This document shows, one piece after another, positions 53,157-61,811 of a stretch of DNA of 64,000 nucleotides; position 1 is the stretch's first letter; every line of letters begins with the position of its first letter. The notes under the pieces were generated by a model. It did not search any database. It saw nothing but the letters and a program-made list of their open reading frames with translations, and was not told the DNA's origin. Made by a program: the position numbers and the translations under genes. Source of the stretch: Arthrobacter sp. 131MFCol6.1 (GTDB lineage: Bacteria; Actinomycetota; Actinomycetes; Actinomycetales; Micrococcaceae); NCBI RefSeq assembly GCF_000374925.1, contig NZ_KB895547.1:161726-225725 (forward strand), in the 5' to 3' direction.

Positions 53157-55035
53157 GGCTGTGGCTGTGCGCCCCGGGTCCGGTGACCTGCAGCTCCGGC
53201 TCCCCGGCATCGGGAATCAGCGCGTCGAGGATCTGGACCGTTCCCTTGGTGCCGTCCACCCGCAGGCGCTGGCCGGTCTTGATCGTGGTGGAGGCCGAGC
53301 CGGTTCCGGTCACGGCCGGGAGGCCGTATTCGCGGCAGACGATGGCGGCGTGGCTCATCATGCCGCCGATGTCCGTAACCGTGGCCTTGATTTTGCCGAA
53401 GATCGGGCCCCAGGACGGCGCGGTGACGGTGGCGACCAGGATCTCCCCCTGCTGCACCTCGGAGAGCTGGTCCGCGTCGGTGATGACACGGGCCAGGCCC
53501 TCGACAACGCCGGGAGAGGCCGCCATGCCGCGCAGGCCGCCGCCTTCCACCGCTTCGCCGGCGCCCAGCCACTGCTGGACCTGCTCGGTGGTGATGCCCC
53601 AGAGCATCCGGGTGAAGGGTTCGGTGATGGATTCCGGCGGGGTGTTCAGTGCCGGGGCCGGCCGGGCGGTCTTAAGCGCGTCCACGATTCCGCGGCGGCG
53701 CTCGATCTCGGCCGGCCAGTAGTCCGGGCCGATCGGCTTGGCGCCGACGCCCCAGCCGGTGACGAGGTCGAACAGCGCGTCGCGGACCTCGTTGCGACCC
53801 AGGTACAGGAGGTCGTCCGGCTCGGTCCAGAAACCCTCGGCCTGCATCATGCGGCTGAGCTCGCGGATCTTGCGCCAGAAGACGCCCATGGTCCAGTGCT
53901 CAATGTAGAAGTTGTGGTTTTCCACGTACGGGTAGGCGGTGGCGGCGAGTCCGCGCTTGGCGTCGAAGAGGGCCTGGTTTTCGCCTTCCAGCAGGTCCCG
54001 GTATTCCTCGATGATGCGGTCACGTTCGGTGATCAGGGCTTCCACCGGGCGCATGATTTCCTGCCCCTCGTCGACGCGGCGGATGTAGTCCGCGATGTAG
54101 CCGAGCGGGATTTCCTGGTGTTCGTTCCAGTACTTGTCGTGGCCGTAGAAGCCGTTGCCCACCGTGAAGTTGAACCATGGGTCCTTGGCGCCCTCGTACT
54201 GGGCCACCCAGCGGTCCCCGCCCGGGGCTGCGGCGATGGCGCCTAGGGTGACGTCGACGTCGTCGGTGTTGCCAAAATTCGGCTGAAGCCCCAGTTCGAC
54301 AGCGAGCTTGGCGAGCTGCTTGAGTTCGTCATCCGGGCGGAAGAGCTCCATGTCCACGCCCTGCACCATGGTGGCGATGGACTGGTCCGGGATGTTGGGG
54401 AAGACCTGCTTGCAGAAGTTGAAGAAGTCCAGGTAGGCGATGTAGCCGAGGTTGAGGAACTCGAAGTGGTACTGCCAGTTCTGGTAGGCCAGCTGGATCA
54501 GCCGGTCGTAGCTTTCCAACAGCTTCTCGGAGCCGTCCTTGCCCTTGCCGGAGAGGATGTCCTCCATGGGGACCATGTCCGGGAGCTTGGGGAAGGAGAT
54601 GGTTTCCATCTCGTCGATGGTGCCCTTGACCTTGACGTGCCACTGCTTGAGGAGCTGGTCCCAGTTCTGGAAGTAATGGCCCACGCGCTGTTCGAACAGG
54701 GGCACGCGGGCCGCGATCTGGCCCTCCGGTACCGGAATGGGCGACATGTAGAGGTAGCCCAGGTGGACACGGAACTCGATGCCGTTGGCGTTGGGGATCA
54801 TCAGGTGCCGGGCGTTGTACTGGCCCAGGCACTTGACCGCGAACTCGCCGCCGATGGTCTCGAAGGGCTTGAACACGGTGGGCCAGTGCTGGCTGTCGCA
54901 GAACCAGAACTTGGCATCCTCCTGCTCCTTGAGCTTGTCCTGGAAGACCAGATAGTACGGGTAGATCTTTTCCCAGCCCTCGGCCCCGGCGGGAACCGGA
55001 AGCTCGGAGGGCTTGGGGAAGGACTTCAGGGACAT
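53149..55035 (-). CDS. creH: PEP-utilising-type subunit of alkylphenol kinase (CreH-like)
   Basis: A 628-residue protein resembling the phosphohistidine part of PEP synthase and the large subunit of phenylphosphate synthase. The mobile domain is at the C-terminus: GGMMSHAAIVCREYGLPAV (phosphohistidine His about 562), with RGMAASPGVVEGLARV before it. The first 480 residues are a large substrate domain rich in aromatic residues. With the ATP-grasp partner encoded just upstream it should carry phosphate from ATP to 4-cresol-type phenols. The letter (H or I) is assigned by gene order. The frame upstream of ATG 55035 is not used. Confidence 0.82.
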   Translation of the reverse strand: MSLKSFPKPSELPVPAGAEGWEKIYPYYLVFQDKLKEQEDAKFWFCDSQHWPTVFKPFETIGGEFAVKCLGQYNARHLMIPNANGIEFRVHLGYLYMSPIPVPEGQIAARVPLFEQRVGHYFQNWDQLLKQWHVKVKGTIDEMETISFPKLPDMVPMEDILSGKGKDGSEKLLESYDRLIQLAYQNWQYHFEFLNLGYIAYLDFFNFCKQVFPNIPDQSIATMVQGVDMELFRPDDELKQLAKLAVELGLQPNFGNTDDVDVTLGAIAAAPGGDRWVAQYEGAKDPWFNFTVGNGFYGHDKYWNEHQEIPLGYIADYIRRVDEGQEIMRPVEALITERDRIIEEYRDLLEGENQALFDAKRGLAATAYPYVENHNFYIEHWTMGVFWRKIRELSRMMQAEGFWTEPDDLLYLGRNEVRDALFDLVTGWGVGAKPIGPDYWPAEIERRRGIVDALKTARPAPALNTPPESITEPFTRMLWGITTEQVQQWLGAGEAVEGGGLRGMAASPGVVEGLARVITDADQLSEVQQGEILVATVTAPSWGPIFGKIKATVTDIGGMMSHAAIVCREYGLPAVTGTGSASTTIKTGQRLRVDGTKGTVQILDALIPDAGEPELQVTGPGAHSHSHV

Positions 55036-55103
55036 GGCGGTCCTTTCAATTCGGGCTCGGCGTTGAGCCTGGGTGACGAAGCGGACTAGCGGGTCAAAAC
55101 TTC

Positions 55104-56282
55104 TTAGAAGGAGGGCTTCAGCAGGGAGGCTGTGATGCTGCCAAGGTTGAAGCTGCTGGAGGACGACGGCCCGGTGGACGACGGCGTGGAGCTGGCCGGC
55201 GCCGTCGTGGAAGCGGATGTGGCTGAAGAGCCTGCGGGGCTGAGTCCGCTGAAGTAGCCGCCGGCGGATGCCGAGGACGGGACAACCGGCTTTGAGGAAT
55301 GCACGGTTTCCGGACGGGACTGCAGAAGGAGCAGGTTGTCGCCGTCGGGCAGGTCCGTGTCGAGGGCCCATTCGATGTCCTGCGGGCATTTGTAGTGCTT
55401 CTCCGCGCGCTTGGCCATCTGCGCGACGGCGGTGAGCTCGGCGTCGCTGAGGCTGCGGCGGCCGCGGCGTTCGGCGTCGACCTCCCGCTCCACCAGGCGG
55501 CCGGCGACGGCGTCCGGGACGAGTTCGGCGTGCTTATCGCCGAGGTGTTCGGAGATGACGGTCAGGGTGACCTTGTCCAGCATGATGTTGTCCGGGGTGA
55601 CCTGGCCGGAGACCACCATCTCGCCCACCCCGTAGGACGAGTCGATGGTGATCTTGGAGCGGTCGCCGTTGGTGGGATCCATGGTGATCGCGACGCCGGA
55701 GACGCGGGCGTTGACCATCTTCTGGACCACGACGGCCATCGAGAGGCCTTCGTTGGGGATGTTGTTCTTGAGCCGGTAGATGATGGCGCGGGAGGTGAAG
55801 AGCGAGGCCCAGCACTGGCGGATGTGTTCGGTGACGGCCTTGACGCCGTCGAGCCAGAGGTAGGTGTCCTGCTGGCCGGCGAAAGAGGCGTCCGGCAGGT
55901 CCTCGGCGGTGGCGCTGGAGCGGACGGCCACCGGGACGGGAGCATCGAAGCGGGACATCAGGGACTCGTAGGCCGTGACCGTGAGCTCGCGCAGGGCCGG
56001 CGGCACCGGGCGGGAACGGATGTCCTCGCGGATCGCGGCGGAGACCTTGTCCACCTGGCCCATGTCCTCGGGGTCCAGCCCGGCCAGGAGCTCGTGGATG
56101 TCCCGGGTGATGCCGGCTTCCTCGATAAAGGCGTCGAACTGGGCCGTCGTGACCACGAAGCCGGGCGGGACGGGCATGCCGGCGGAGGTCATGGTGACCA
56201 GGGAGGCGCCCTTGCCGCCAAGGTTTTCGAGCTTCGGTTCGATGCCGCCGTCGAAGAACTGGATGTATTCGTTGCTGTGCAT
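55104..56282 (-). CDS. creI: PEP/pyruvate-binding (ATP-grasp) subunit of alkylphenol kinase (CreI-like)
   Basis: The 392-residue protein matches the N-terminal ATP-binding half of PEP synthase: NLGGKGASLVTMTSAGMPVP, VAVRSSATAEDLPDASFAGQ and PQDIEWALD near 310, ending in LLLLQSRPETV. After residue 335 comes a Ser/Ala/Thr/Pro tail of about 55 residues that the family lacks. It should autophosphorylate the partner subunit's His from ATP, as in the two-part phenylphosphate synthases. It lies 5 bp after the P450 stop and 68 bp before the partner gene. The letter is by gene order. Confidence 0.82.
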   Translation of the reverse strand: MHSNEYIQFFDGGIEPKLENLGGKGASLVTMTSAGMPVPPGFVVTTAQFDAFIEEAGITRDIHELLAGLDPEDMGQVDKVSAAIREDIRSRPVPPALRELTVTAYESLMSRFDAPVPVAVRSSATAEDLPDASFAGQQDTYLWLDGVKAVTEHIRQCWASLFTSRAIIYRLKNNIPNEGLSMAVVVQKMVNARVSGVAITMDPTNGDRSKITIDSSYGVGEMVVSGQVTPDNIMLDKVTLTVISEHLGDKHAELVPDAVAGRLVEREVDAERRGRRSLSDAELTAVAQMAKRAEKHYKCPQDIEWALDTDLPDGDNLLLLQSRPETVHSSKPVVPSSASAGGYFSGLSPAGSSATSASTTAPASSTPSSTGPSSSSSFNLGSITASLLKPSF

Positions 56283-56287
56283 ATTTC

Positions 56288-57565
56288 TCAGGCCTTCCAG
56301 CTGACGGGGACGGTCTCGGGGACGCGAAAGGAGAGGTTCTCGCGGAAGGCGATGGCTTCCGGGTTCTCCAGCTGCAGCTCCGGGGCGAGCCGGGCCACTT
56401 CCTCGAGGGCGATTTTGGCCTGGAGCTTGGCGAGCATATTGCCCAGGCAGTAGTGGATGCCGTACCCGAAGGAGAGGTGCTCGCGGGCGTTGGGGCGGGT
56501 GATGTCGAAGTCCTCGGCGGCGTCGAACTTGGTGTCATCCCGGTTGGCGGAGCCCATGAGGAGCAGCAGCTGCGAGCCCTCCGCAATGGCGACGCCGCCG
56601 ACTTCGGTGTCTTTGAGGGCCTTGCGGCGCCAGCCGACGATCGAGCCGGCGTAGCGCAGGACCTCGTCGATGGCGGCGGGGATCTTCTTGGGGTCCGCCA
56701 CGAGCTGCTGCCACTGCTCGGGGCGGGCGAGGAGTTCGCGGAGGGCGTTGGAGATCAGGGTGGTGGTGGTCTCGTGGCCGGCGAAGAGCAGGCTGTAGAG
56801 GACGGAGGCGATCTCGTGGTCCGAGATTTCGGCGCCTTCCTGCTGCGACTTCACGAGGTCCGCGGTGAGATTGTCGCCGCCTTCCTCGTGGGCAACCCTG
56901 ACCAGGCGCAGGCATTCCTGCCAGTACTCCACGAGGTTGTGGGCGTGCGGGATTTGTTCCTCGTCGCTGAGGTCGCCCCAGGTCATCGCGGCTCGGGAAT
57001 CGCTCCAGCGCTTGAAGGTGTCCACCTGGGAGACGTCCGCGCCGATCAGGGTCAGGATGGTGATGGTGGGGACGTCGTAGGCGAGGTCCTTGACCATGTC
57101 GCCGCGGTGTTCCGGCCGGGCGAGCATCTTTTCGAGCAGTTCGACGACGTTCTGCCGGATGAACGGTTCCAGGGCCTTGTAGCGGCGGGGCGTGAAGGCC
57201 TTCTGGACCACGGCGCGGATGCGGGTGTGCTCCGGCGGACGGCGGGCGGAGAGCCCCGAGTAGACGGTGAAACCGCCGTCGTCCATGATCTTCTTGGCGG
57301 CGGCGCCGCGTTCGCGGACGGGGGCCTGGGCGTTTTCGCTGGAGAAGGTCTCCCAGTCCTCGAAGACGGCCTTGATGTCGTCGTAACGGGAGACGACATA
57401 GAGGCCGATCCGCTCGTCGAACATGACGGGCTGCTCGGCCCGGAGTTCGGCGTAGGCGGAAAAGGGATCCTTCATCTGGAACGGCTCGTAGCCGTGGTGC
57501 CCCGCGGGGGCTTCGGCGCCGTGCCCGAAGGGACAGCGGCCGGCCGTTTCAGTCGACGATGACAT
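56288..57565 (-). CDS. creJ: Cytochrome P450 (CreJ-like)
   Basis: A 425-residue soluble class I P450 with I-helix LLFAGHETTTTLI, K-helix EVLRY and heme loop FGYGIHYCLG with Cys about 373. In C. glutamicum CreJ oxidises the methyl group of 4-methylphenyl phosphate and needs the phosphate as an anchor. Ferredoxin and reductase genes sit in the same operon. It is the first gene of the operon; ATG 57565 follows AGGAGC, and 153 bp lie between it and the IclR gene. Confidence 0.9.
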   Translation of the reverse strand: MSSSTETAGRCPFGHGAEAPAGHHGYEPFQMKDPFSAYAELRAEQPVMFDERIGLYVVSRYDDIKAVFEDWETFSSENAQAPVRERGAAAKKIMDDGGFTVYSGLSARRPPEHTRIRAVVQKAFTPRRYKALEPFIRQNVVELLEKMLARPEHRGDMVKDLAYDVPTITILTLIGADVSQVDTFKRWSDSRAAMTWGDLSDEEQIPHAHNLVEYWQECLRLVRVAHEEGGDNLTADLVKSQQEGAEISDHEIASVLYSLLFAGHETTTTLISNALRELLARPEQWQQLVADPKKIPAAIDEVLRYAGSIVGWRRKALKDTEVGGVAIAEGSQLLLLMGSANRDDTKFDAAEDFDITRPNAREHLSFGYGIHYCLGNMLAKLQAKIALEEVARLAPELQLENPEAIAFRENLSFRVPETVPVSWKA

Positions 57566-57718
57566 CTGGGCTCCTTGGTTTTCGGTCCCGCCGGCAGCGC
57601 CAGTGCATGCCGCGGGTTCTTATTCACCAGTGTGGCCCCCATCACCTAGGGATGGCAGGGCTGGCTTCCACTGAGCGGAAACCAGTTACTAGCGCCCTTG
57701 CGGGGGCGGGGATACGGC

Positions 57719-58513
57719 CTAGTCCGTTCCCGCGACGTGGCTGCCCAGCAGGGTTTCCAGCGGGATCCGCGCAGTGGCGCGTTCGATCTGCGCCGCGATT
57801 CCCCGCAGGACCGGCAGGTGCCGGGTCATCGTGGCGGCCTGATTGGTGGGCAGCACCAGGCCGATCGAGGCACCTATCCTGCCGGTATGGAAGACCGGAA
57901 CGGCGATGGAGCAGGAACCCAGCCGGACTTCCTCGAGGGTGGTGGCGTAGCCCTGCTCCCTGATCTGGGTCAGCTCCGCGGCCAGCTTTTTAGGGTCTAC
58001 GTGGGTGTGCGCGGTGTGCCGTTCCAGCTGCCGGTTCAGGTAGGCGTCACGGACCCAGTCCTCCTCGAAGGCCAGGATGACCTTCCCGACGGCGGTCGCG
58101 TGCATGGGCAGCCGACCGCCGACGCGGGACGCCCGTGGTACCCGTTTGGAGCCGTAGACGCGGTCGATGTACAGCACTTCGTGGCCGGTCCGGACGGCCA
58201 GGTGCGCGGTTTCGCCGGTGAGGGAGAACAGGTCCTGGACGTATGGCCGGGCCGCGTCACGAAGCTGGCGGCCGGTATTCTGGGCGAGCTCCCAGAGGCG
58301 GATGCCCAGCTGGTAGCGGCCGTTGGGCTCGCGGGAAAGGAAGCCCCAGTCGGTGAGCTCGTTGACCAGCCGGTGGGCGGTGCTCAAGGGGAGGCCGGAC
58401 TTTTCGGCGATGTCGGTCAGGCTGAGGGCGCCCCGGGACTGTTCGAAGGCCGCCAGGATGGAGAGGACCTTCGAGGTCACCGTCCTGCCGGGTTCGCGGC
58501 TGCCGCCGGCCAT
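57719..58513 (-). CDS. IclR-family regulator upstream of the cre operon
   Basis: The 264-residue regulator has an N-terminal winged HTH (SLTDIAEKSGLPLSTAHRLV) and an IclR effector domain (LPMHATAVGKVILAFEED, then EEVRLGSCSIAVPVF). ATG 58513 is placed by GAGGAGGCCACC; an open frame upstream reads through a repeat cluster and is not real. It is codirectional with the P450 operon, and probably responds to an aromatic pathway compound such as 4-hydroxybenzoate. Confidence 0.9.
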   Translation of the reverse strand: MAGGSREPGRTVTSKVLSILAAFEQSRGALSLTDIAEKSGLPLSTAHRLVNELTDWGFLSREPNGRYQLGIRLWELAQNTGRQLRDAARPYVQDLFSLTGETAHLAVRTGHEVLYIDRVYGSKRVPRASRVGGRLPMHATAVGKVILAFEEDWVRDAYLNRQLERHTAHTHVDPKKLAAELTQIREQGYATTLEEVRLGSCSIAVPVFHTGRIGASIGLVLPTNQAATMTRHLPVLRGIAAQIERATARIPLETLLGSHVAGTD

Positions 58514-58617
58514 GGTGGCCTCCTCGTCGCGGGCACTGGCCCTGTTTCTGGCCGTCAAGGGCCATGTGGCCGCCCGGAATTGAGTGTAGTCCGCAAGTCC
58601 CGCACCTTGCCGGCGCT

Positions 58618-58977
58618 CAGCAATGGACATGTCCCGCGGCCCCGTGGGGACATGCTCCGCGCTGCGCCTGAGCGATGGACATAACGGGACATGTCCATTC
58701 CTGGGCGCCAGCGGAGGGGATGCCCGGTGGCCGCCGGGGCCGGGCGGCGCTGAGGCCCGCACATTGTCGGGACCTGTCAGTGAAATCAAGCCCTGCGCCT
58801 GAGGCTGAGCATTGCCCGGTCATTGGCCATGGCGCCCGTCCGGACATGTCCCGTGGCGGACCTCGGCAGTGGGCATGTCCCGCGGCCCCGTGGGGACATG
58901 CTCCGCGCTGCGGCTCAGGGATGGACATAGTGGGCCTATGTCCATCCCTGGGCGCCAGAGGAGGGCATGTCCCGCGG
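58618..58977. repeat. Cluster of palindromic repeats at the proximal edge of the cre block
   Basis: This fills the 464-bp gap between the IclR gene and the ABC ATPase gene. Two copies about 246 bp apart (58628-58740 and 58874-58977) share CATGTCCCGCGGCCCCGTGG, GGACATGCTCCGCGCTGCG and a hairpin. Copy 2 has a perfect 15-bp stem (58916-58930 with 58936-58950, loop TGGGC); copy 1 has ATGGACAT/ATGTCCAT (58675-58698). Both end in GGGCGCCAG(A/C)GGAGGG and GCATGTCCCGCGGT-like bases. The same unit recurs at 48155-48210. No gene is visible here. Confidence 0.9.
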
Positions 58978-60099
58978 TCAGGACTCCAGGACCAGCAGCT
59001 GGGCCTTGTCCGCGTCCCAGCCCACCCACAGTTCCTCGTCCGGCCGGATCCCGGCGCCCCTGTCCGAGCTCAGCTCACGGAGCTGGAGTTCGTGGCCGCC
59101 GGCCGTGAGGCGGTGGCGGACCGTGGCGCCCAGATTCGTGGAGGACACCAGGGTCGCGGCGCATCCGTTGCCCGCCGAGGCCCGTGTCCTGAATTTGAGG
59201 TGCTCCGGGCGGATGGAGACGGCGTAGTTCTCACCGCTTGCCCCGCGGTCCCGGACCTTCGCCAGACCCAGTCCGCCGAGGTCCACCACGGCTTCCTCGC
59301 CGTTGCGCTCCACGATGGTGCACGGGATGAGGTTCGTGTCGCCCAGGAAGCTGGCCACCCAGTCGGTCAGGGGGTGGTTGTACACCTCCTCCGGCGCGCC
59401 GGACTGCACGATCTTCCCGTCCCTCATCACCACGATCCGGTCCGACATGGCCATGGCCTCGTCCTGGTCGTGCGTCACGAACAGCACGGAGATGCCCAGG
59501 CCCTTCTGCAGGGTCTTGATCTCTTCCTGCATCTGCTCGCGGAGGCGCTTGTCCAGGGCCGCCATTGGCTCATCGAGCAGCAGGGCGGCCGGGTTGAAGA
59601 CCAGTGCCCGGGCCAGCGCCACCCGCTGCTGCTGTCCGCCGGAGAGCTGGCGCGGCTTGCGGCCGCCCATCTTGCCCAGTCCCACCCGGTCGAGGGCTTC
59701 CTCGGCGCGCTGGCGGCGTTCCTCGCGCGGCACCTTCCTCATGCGGAGCGCAAACTCCACGTTTTCCAGCGCGCTCATGTGCGGGAACAGGGCGTAGTTC
59801 TGAAACACCACGCCGAGATTGCGGTCCCGGGGCGGAAGCGAGTCCACGGGTTTGCCGTCAATGAGGACGGTTCCGGCGCTGTGGTCTTCAAACCCCGCAA
59901 CCATCATCATGGTGGTCGTCTTGCCGGAGCCGCTGGGGCCCAGGAGGGTCACGAACTCCCCGGGCTGGACTGTCAGGTCCAGTTCGTCCACGGCAACGAC
60001 GTCGCCGTAGTGCTTGCTGACCTGGCGGAGCTCAATGGCGCCCCGGGCGGCCCTGCCCGTACCGGGAATTGACTCCGCGGAAATCACTGATGCGGTCAT
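58978..60099 (-). CDS. Spermidine/putrescine-type ABC transporter ATP-binding protein
   Basis: The 373-residue ATPase has Walker A GPSGSGKTTTMMMVAG, signature [16 protein letters not shown], Walker B ALLLDEPMAALD and a C-terminal TOBE/OB region (residues 290-370). This is the PotA/CysA group layout. It is last of a four-gene importer operon; gaps to the permease are 9 bp. Substrate by family: polyamines, but gamma-aminobutyrate, glycine betaine-like or aromatic acid importers share this build. Confidence 0.93.
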   Translation of the reverse strand: MTASVISAESIPGTGRAARGAIELRQVSKHYGDVVAVDELDLTVQPGEFVTLLGPSGSGKTTTMMMVAGFEDHSAGTVLIDGKPVDSLPPRDRNLGVVFQNYALFPHMSALENVEFALRMRKVPREERRQRAEEALDRVGLGKMGGRKPRQLSGGQQQRVALARALVFNPAALLLDEPMAALDKRLREQMQEEIKTLQKGLGISVLFVTHDQDEAMAMSDRIVVMRDGKIVQSGAPEEVYNHPLTDWVASFLGDTNLIPCTIVERNGEEAVVDLGGLGLAKVRDRGASGENYAVSIRPEHLKFRTRASAGNGCAATLVSSTNLGATVRHRLTAGGHELQLRELSSDRGAGIRPDEELWVGWDADKAQLLVLES

Positions 60100-60108
60100 C
60101 GACTTTCC

Positions 60109-60936
60109 TTACGTTTGTGCGGACACGGCCAGCGGCAGCATCCGGGTTGAAGAGCGGCGCTTGAGGACAAACAAGACCTGGAGCAGCAGCCCGATCGTGG
60201 CGACGCTGACCAGCAGGGCGGAGGACACCGCGATCTTCGGGGTCAGGTTGAACTGGATATCCGTGAACATCTTCACCGGCAAGGTCGTGGCCCCCGGAGA
60301 CTGCATGAACAGGGACATCACCGTCTCATCGATGGAGACCGAGAACGCGAAGAGCGCCCCGGAGATCAGGCCAGGCAGGATGATGGGCAGATACACGTGC
60401 CGCAGGACGGAGAGCGGTCCGGCCCCGAGGCTCTGCGCCGACCGGACCAGGGCCGGGTTGAGCCCGGCGAGACTGGCGCGGGTGGTCAGGTACACGTAGG
60501 GGGTCGCGATCACGGCGTGCGCGAGGCCGATGGGGACGATGCTGCCCACCATGCCGATCGAGATGAAGAACTGGTAGAACGCCAGCGCCAGCACCACGGT
60601 CGGCACGATCATCGGCGCGAGGATCAGGCCCACCACGGCGGGCTGGCCAGGGAACTTGCGCCCGTGCAGGCCGATCGCCGCGGTGGCACCCAGCAGCACG
60701 CCAATCACGACGGCGATCGCCGCCGACTGCAGGCTGGCCGTCAGGGCGGAGGTCCAGGCCCGGTCGGCGAAGAATCCGGCCACGGCGGCGAAGGAGATTC
60801 CCTCCGGCGGGAAGGTGATGTAGCGGCTGTCGTTCAGCGCGACCGGCACCACAATCGCCGTCGGAATGACGAGGAACAGGAAGGCCGGGATGGAAAGAAG
60901 CGCCAGCAGGGGGTGCTGCGGATTAGTTGTCTTCAT
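60109..60936 (-). CDS. PotC-type ABC permease
   Basis: The 275-residue inner-membrane permease has about six helices and the EAA loop SAQSLGAGPLSVLRHVYLPIIL. It is the second permease; its start lies 14 bases inside the end of the first permease gene. With that protein it forms the channel heterodimer of the polyamine-type importer. No other domain is seen. Confidence 0.93.
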   Translation of the reverse strand: MKTTNPQHPLLALLSIPAFLFLVIPTAIVVPVALNDSRYITFPPEGISFAAVAGFFADRAWTSALTASLQSAAIAVVIGVLLGATAAIGLHGRKFPGQPAVVGLILAPMIVPTVVLALAFYQFFISIGMVGSIVPIGLAHAVIATPYVYLTTRASLAGLNPALVRSAQSLGAGPLSVLRHVYLPIILPGLISGALFAFSVSIDETVMSLFMQSPGATTLPVKMFTDIQFNLTPKIAVSSALLVSVATIGLLLQVLFVLKRRSSTRMLPLAVSAQT

Positions 60937-61810
60937 GTTGGCCTCCTGCCTTGAGGACGCGCTGGTAGACGGCTACGAGGATGCTGACCATGACCGTCAG
61001 GATGACGGCCAGCGCAGCGGCCCCGGAAAAGTCCGTGAGCTGTCGGGCGTAGTAGTCGATCTGGTTGGCGATCATCATGTCGCCGGGTCCGCCCATCACC
61101 ACCGGGGTGATGAAGAAGCCCGTGCTGATGATGAAGACCAGCAGCCCGGCCGCGGAGATGCCGGGCATGCTCAGCGGCAGCGTGATCCTGCGGAAGACGG
61201 ATCCTTCCCGCGCGCCAAGCGAGCGGGCCGCGAGCCCCAGCCGGTCATCGATCGATGTCAGCGAGGAGAAGATCGGGAACACCGCGTACGGCAGGAGGCA
61301 GTGCACCATGCCGACGATCACGGCGAACCGGTTGTGCAGCAACGGGATCGGCGCACCTGTAAGCCCGATTCCCTGCAGGAATGCGTTCACAATGCCGTTG
61401 TCCTGGAGCAGGACCGCCCAGGCGAAGTTCTTCACCAGGATGCCGGTCCAAAACGGCAGGAGTACGACGGCGAACAGGATCACCCGGGTGACATTGCCGG
61501 CCCGCCACAGGACCATGGCGATGATGTAGCCCAGCACCACAGTGACAATCGTGCTGGCCAGGCTGATGGTCAGGGTGTTGACCAGTGCGCGCACCACCAG
61601 CGGGTCCTCGAGGACCCGCTGGTAGGCGTTGTCGGCGAAGCTTGCTCCGACCAGTTTGCCCAGCGGCGTCAGGAACAGCACGACGTCGAAGGCAAGGATC
61701 GGGGCCAGCAGCAGCCACCAGCCGCTGCGCCGCCGTCGGGGTGCTGCCTCAGCGGAGACCGGCGCCCCGCGGCCCCGCGGCCGGGGACGTTCGAGAGTTG
61801 CGTTGCTCAT
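60923..61810 (-). CDS. PotB-type ABC permease
   Basis: The 295-residue permease has about six helices, with an Arg/Pro-rich cytoplasmic head (RPRPRGRGAPVSAEAAPRRR) and EAA loop AARSLGAREGSVFRRITLPL. It starts one base after the binding-protein stop region, so it is coupled in one transcript with the binding protein upstream. Its partner permease follows. Confidence 0.93.
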   Translation of the reverse strand: MSNATLERPRPRGRGAPVSAEAAPRRRRSGWWLLLAPILAFDVVLFLTPLGKLVGASFADNAYQRVLEDPLVVRALVNTLTISLASTIVTVVLGYIIAMVLWRAGNVTRVILFAVVLLPFWTGILVKNFAWAVLLQDNGIVNAFLQGIGLTGAPIPLLHNRFAVIVGMVHCLLPYAVFPIFSSLTSIDDRLGLAARSLGAREGSVFRRITLPLSMPGISAAGLLVFIISTGFFITPVVMGGPGDMMIANQIDYYARQLTDFSGAAALAVILTVMVSILVAVYQRVLKAGGQHEDN

Positions 61811-61811
61811 G

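Noticed and set aside
58618..58977. Insertion sequence remnant
   Set aside because: No transposase fragment in any frame, and no target-site duplication that I can see; the repeats look like non-coding palindromes.
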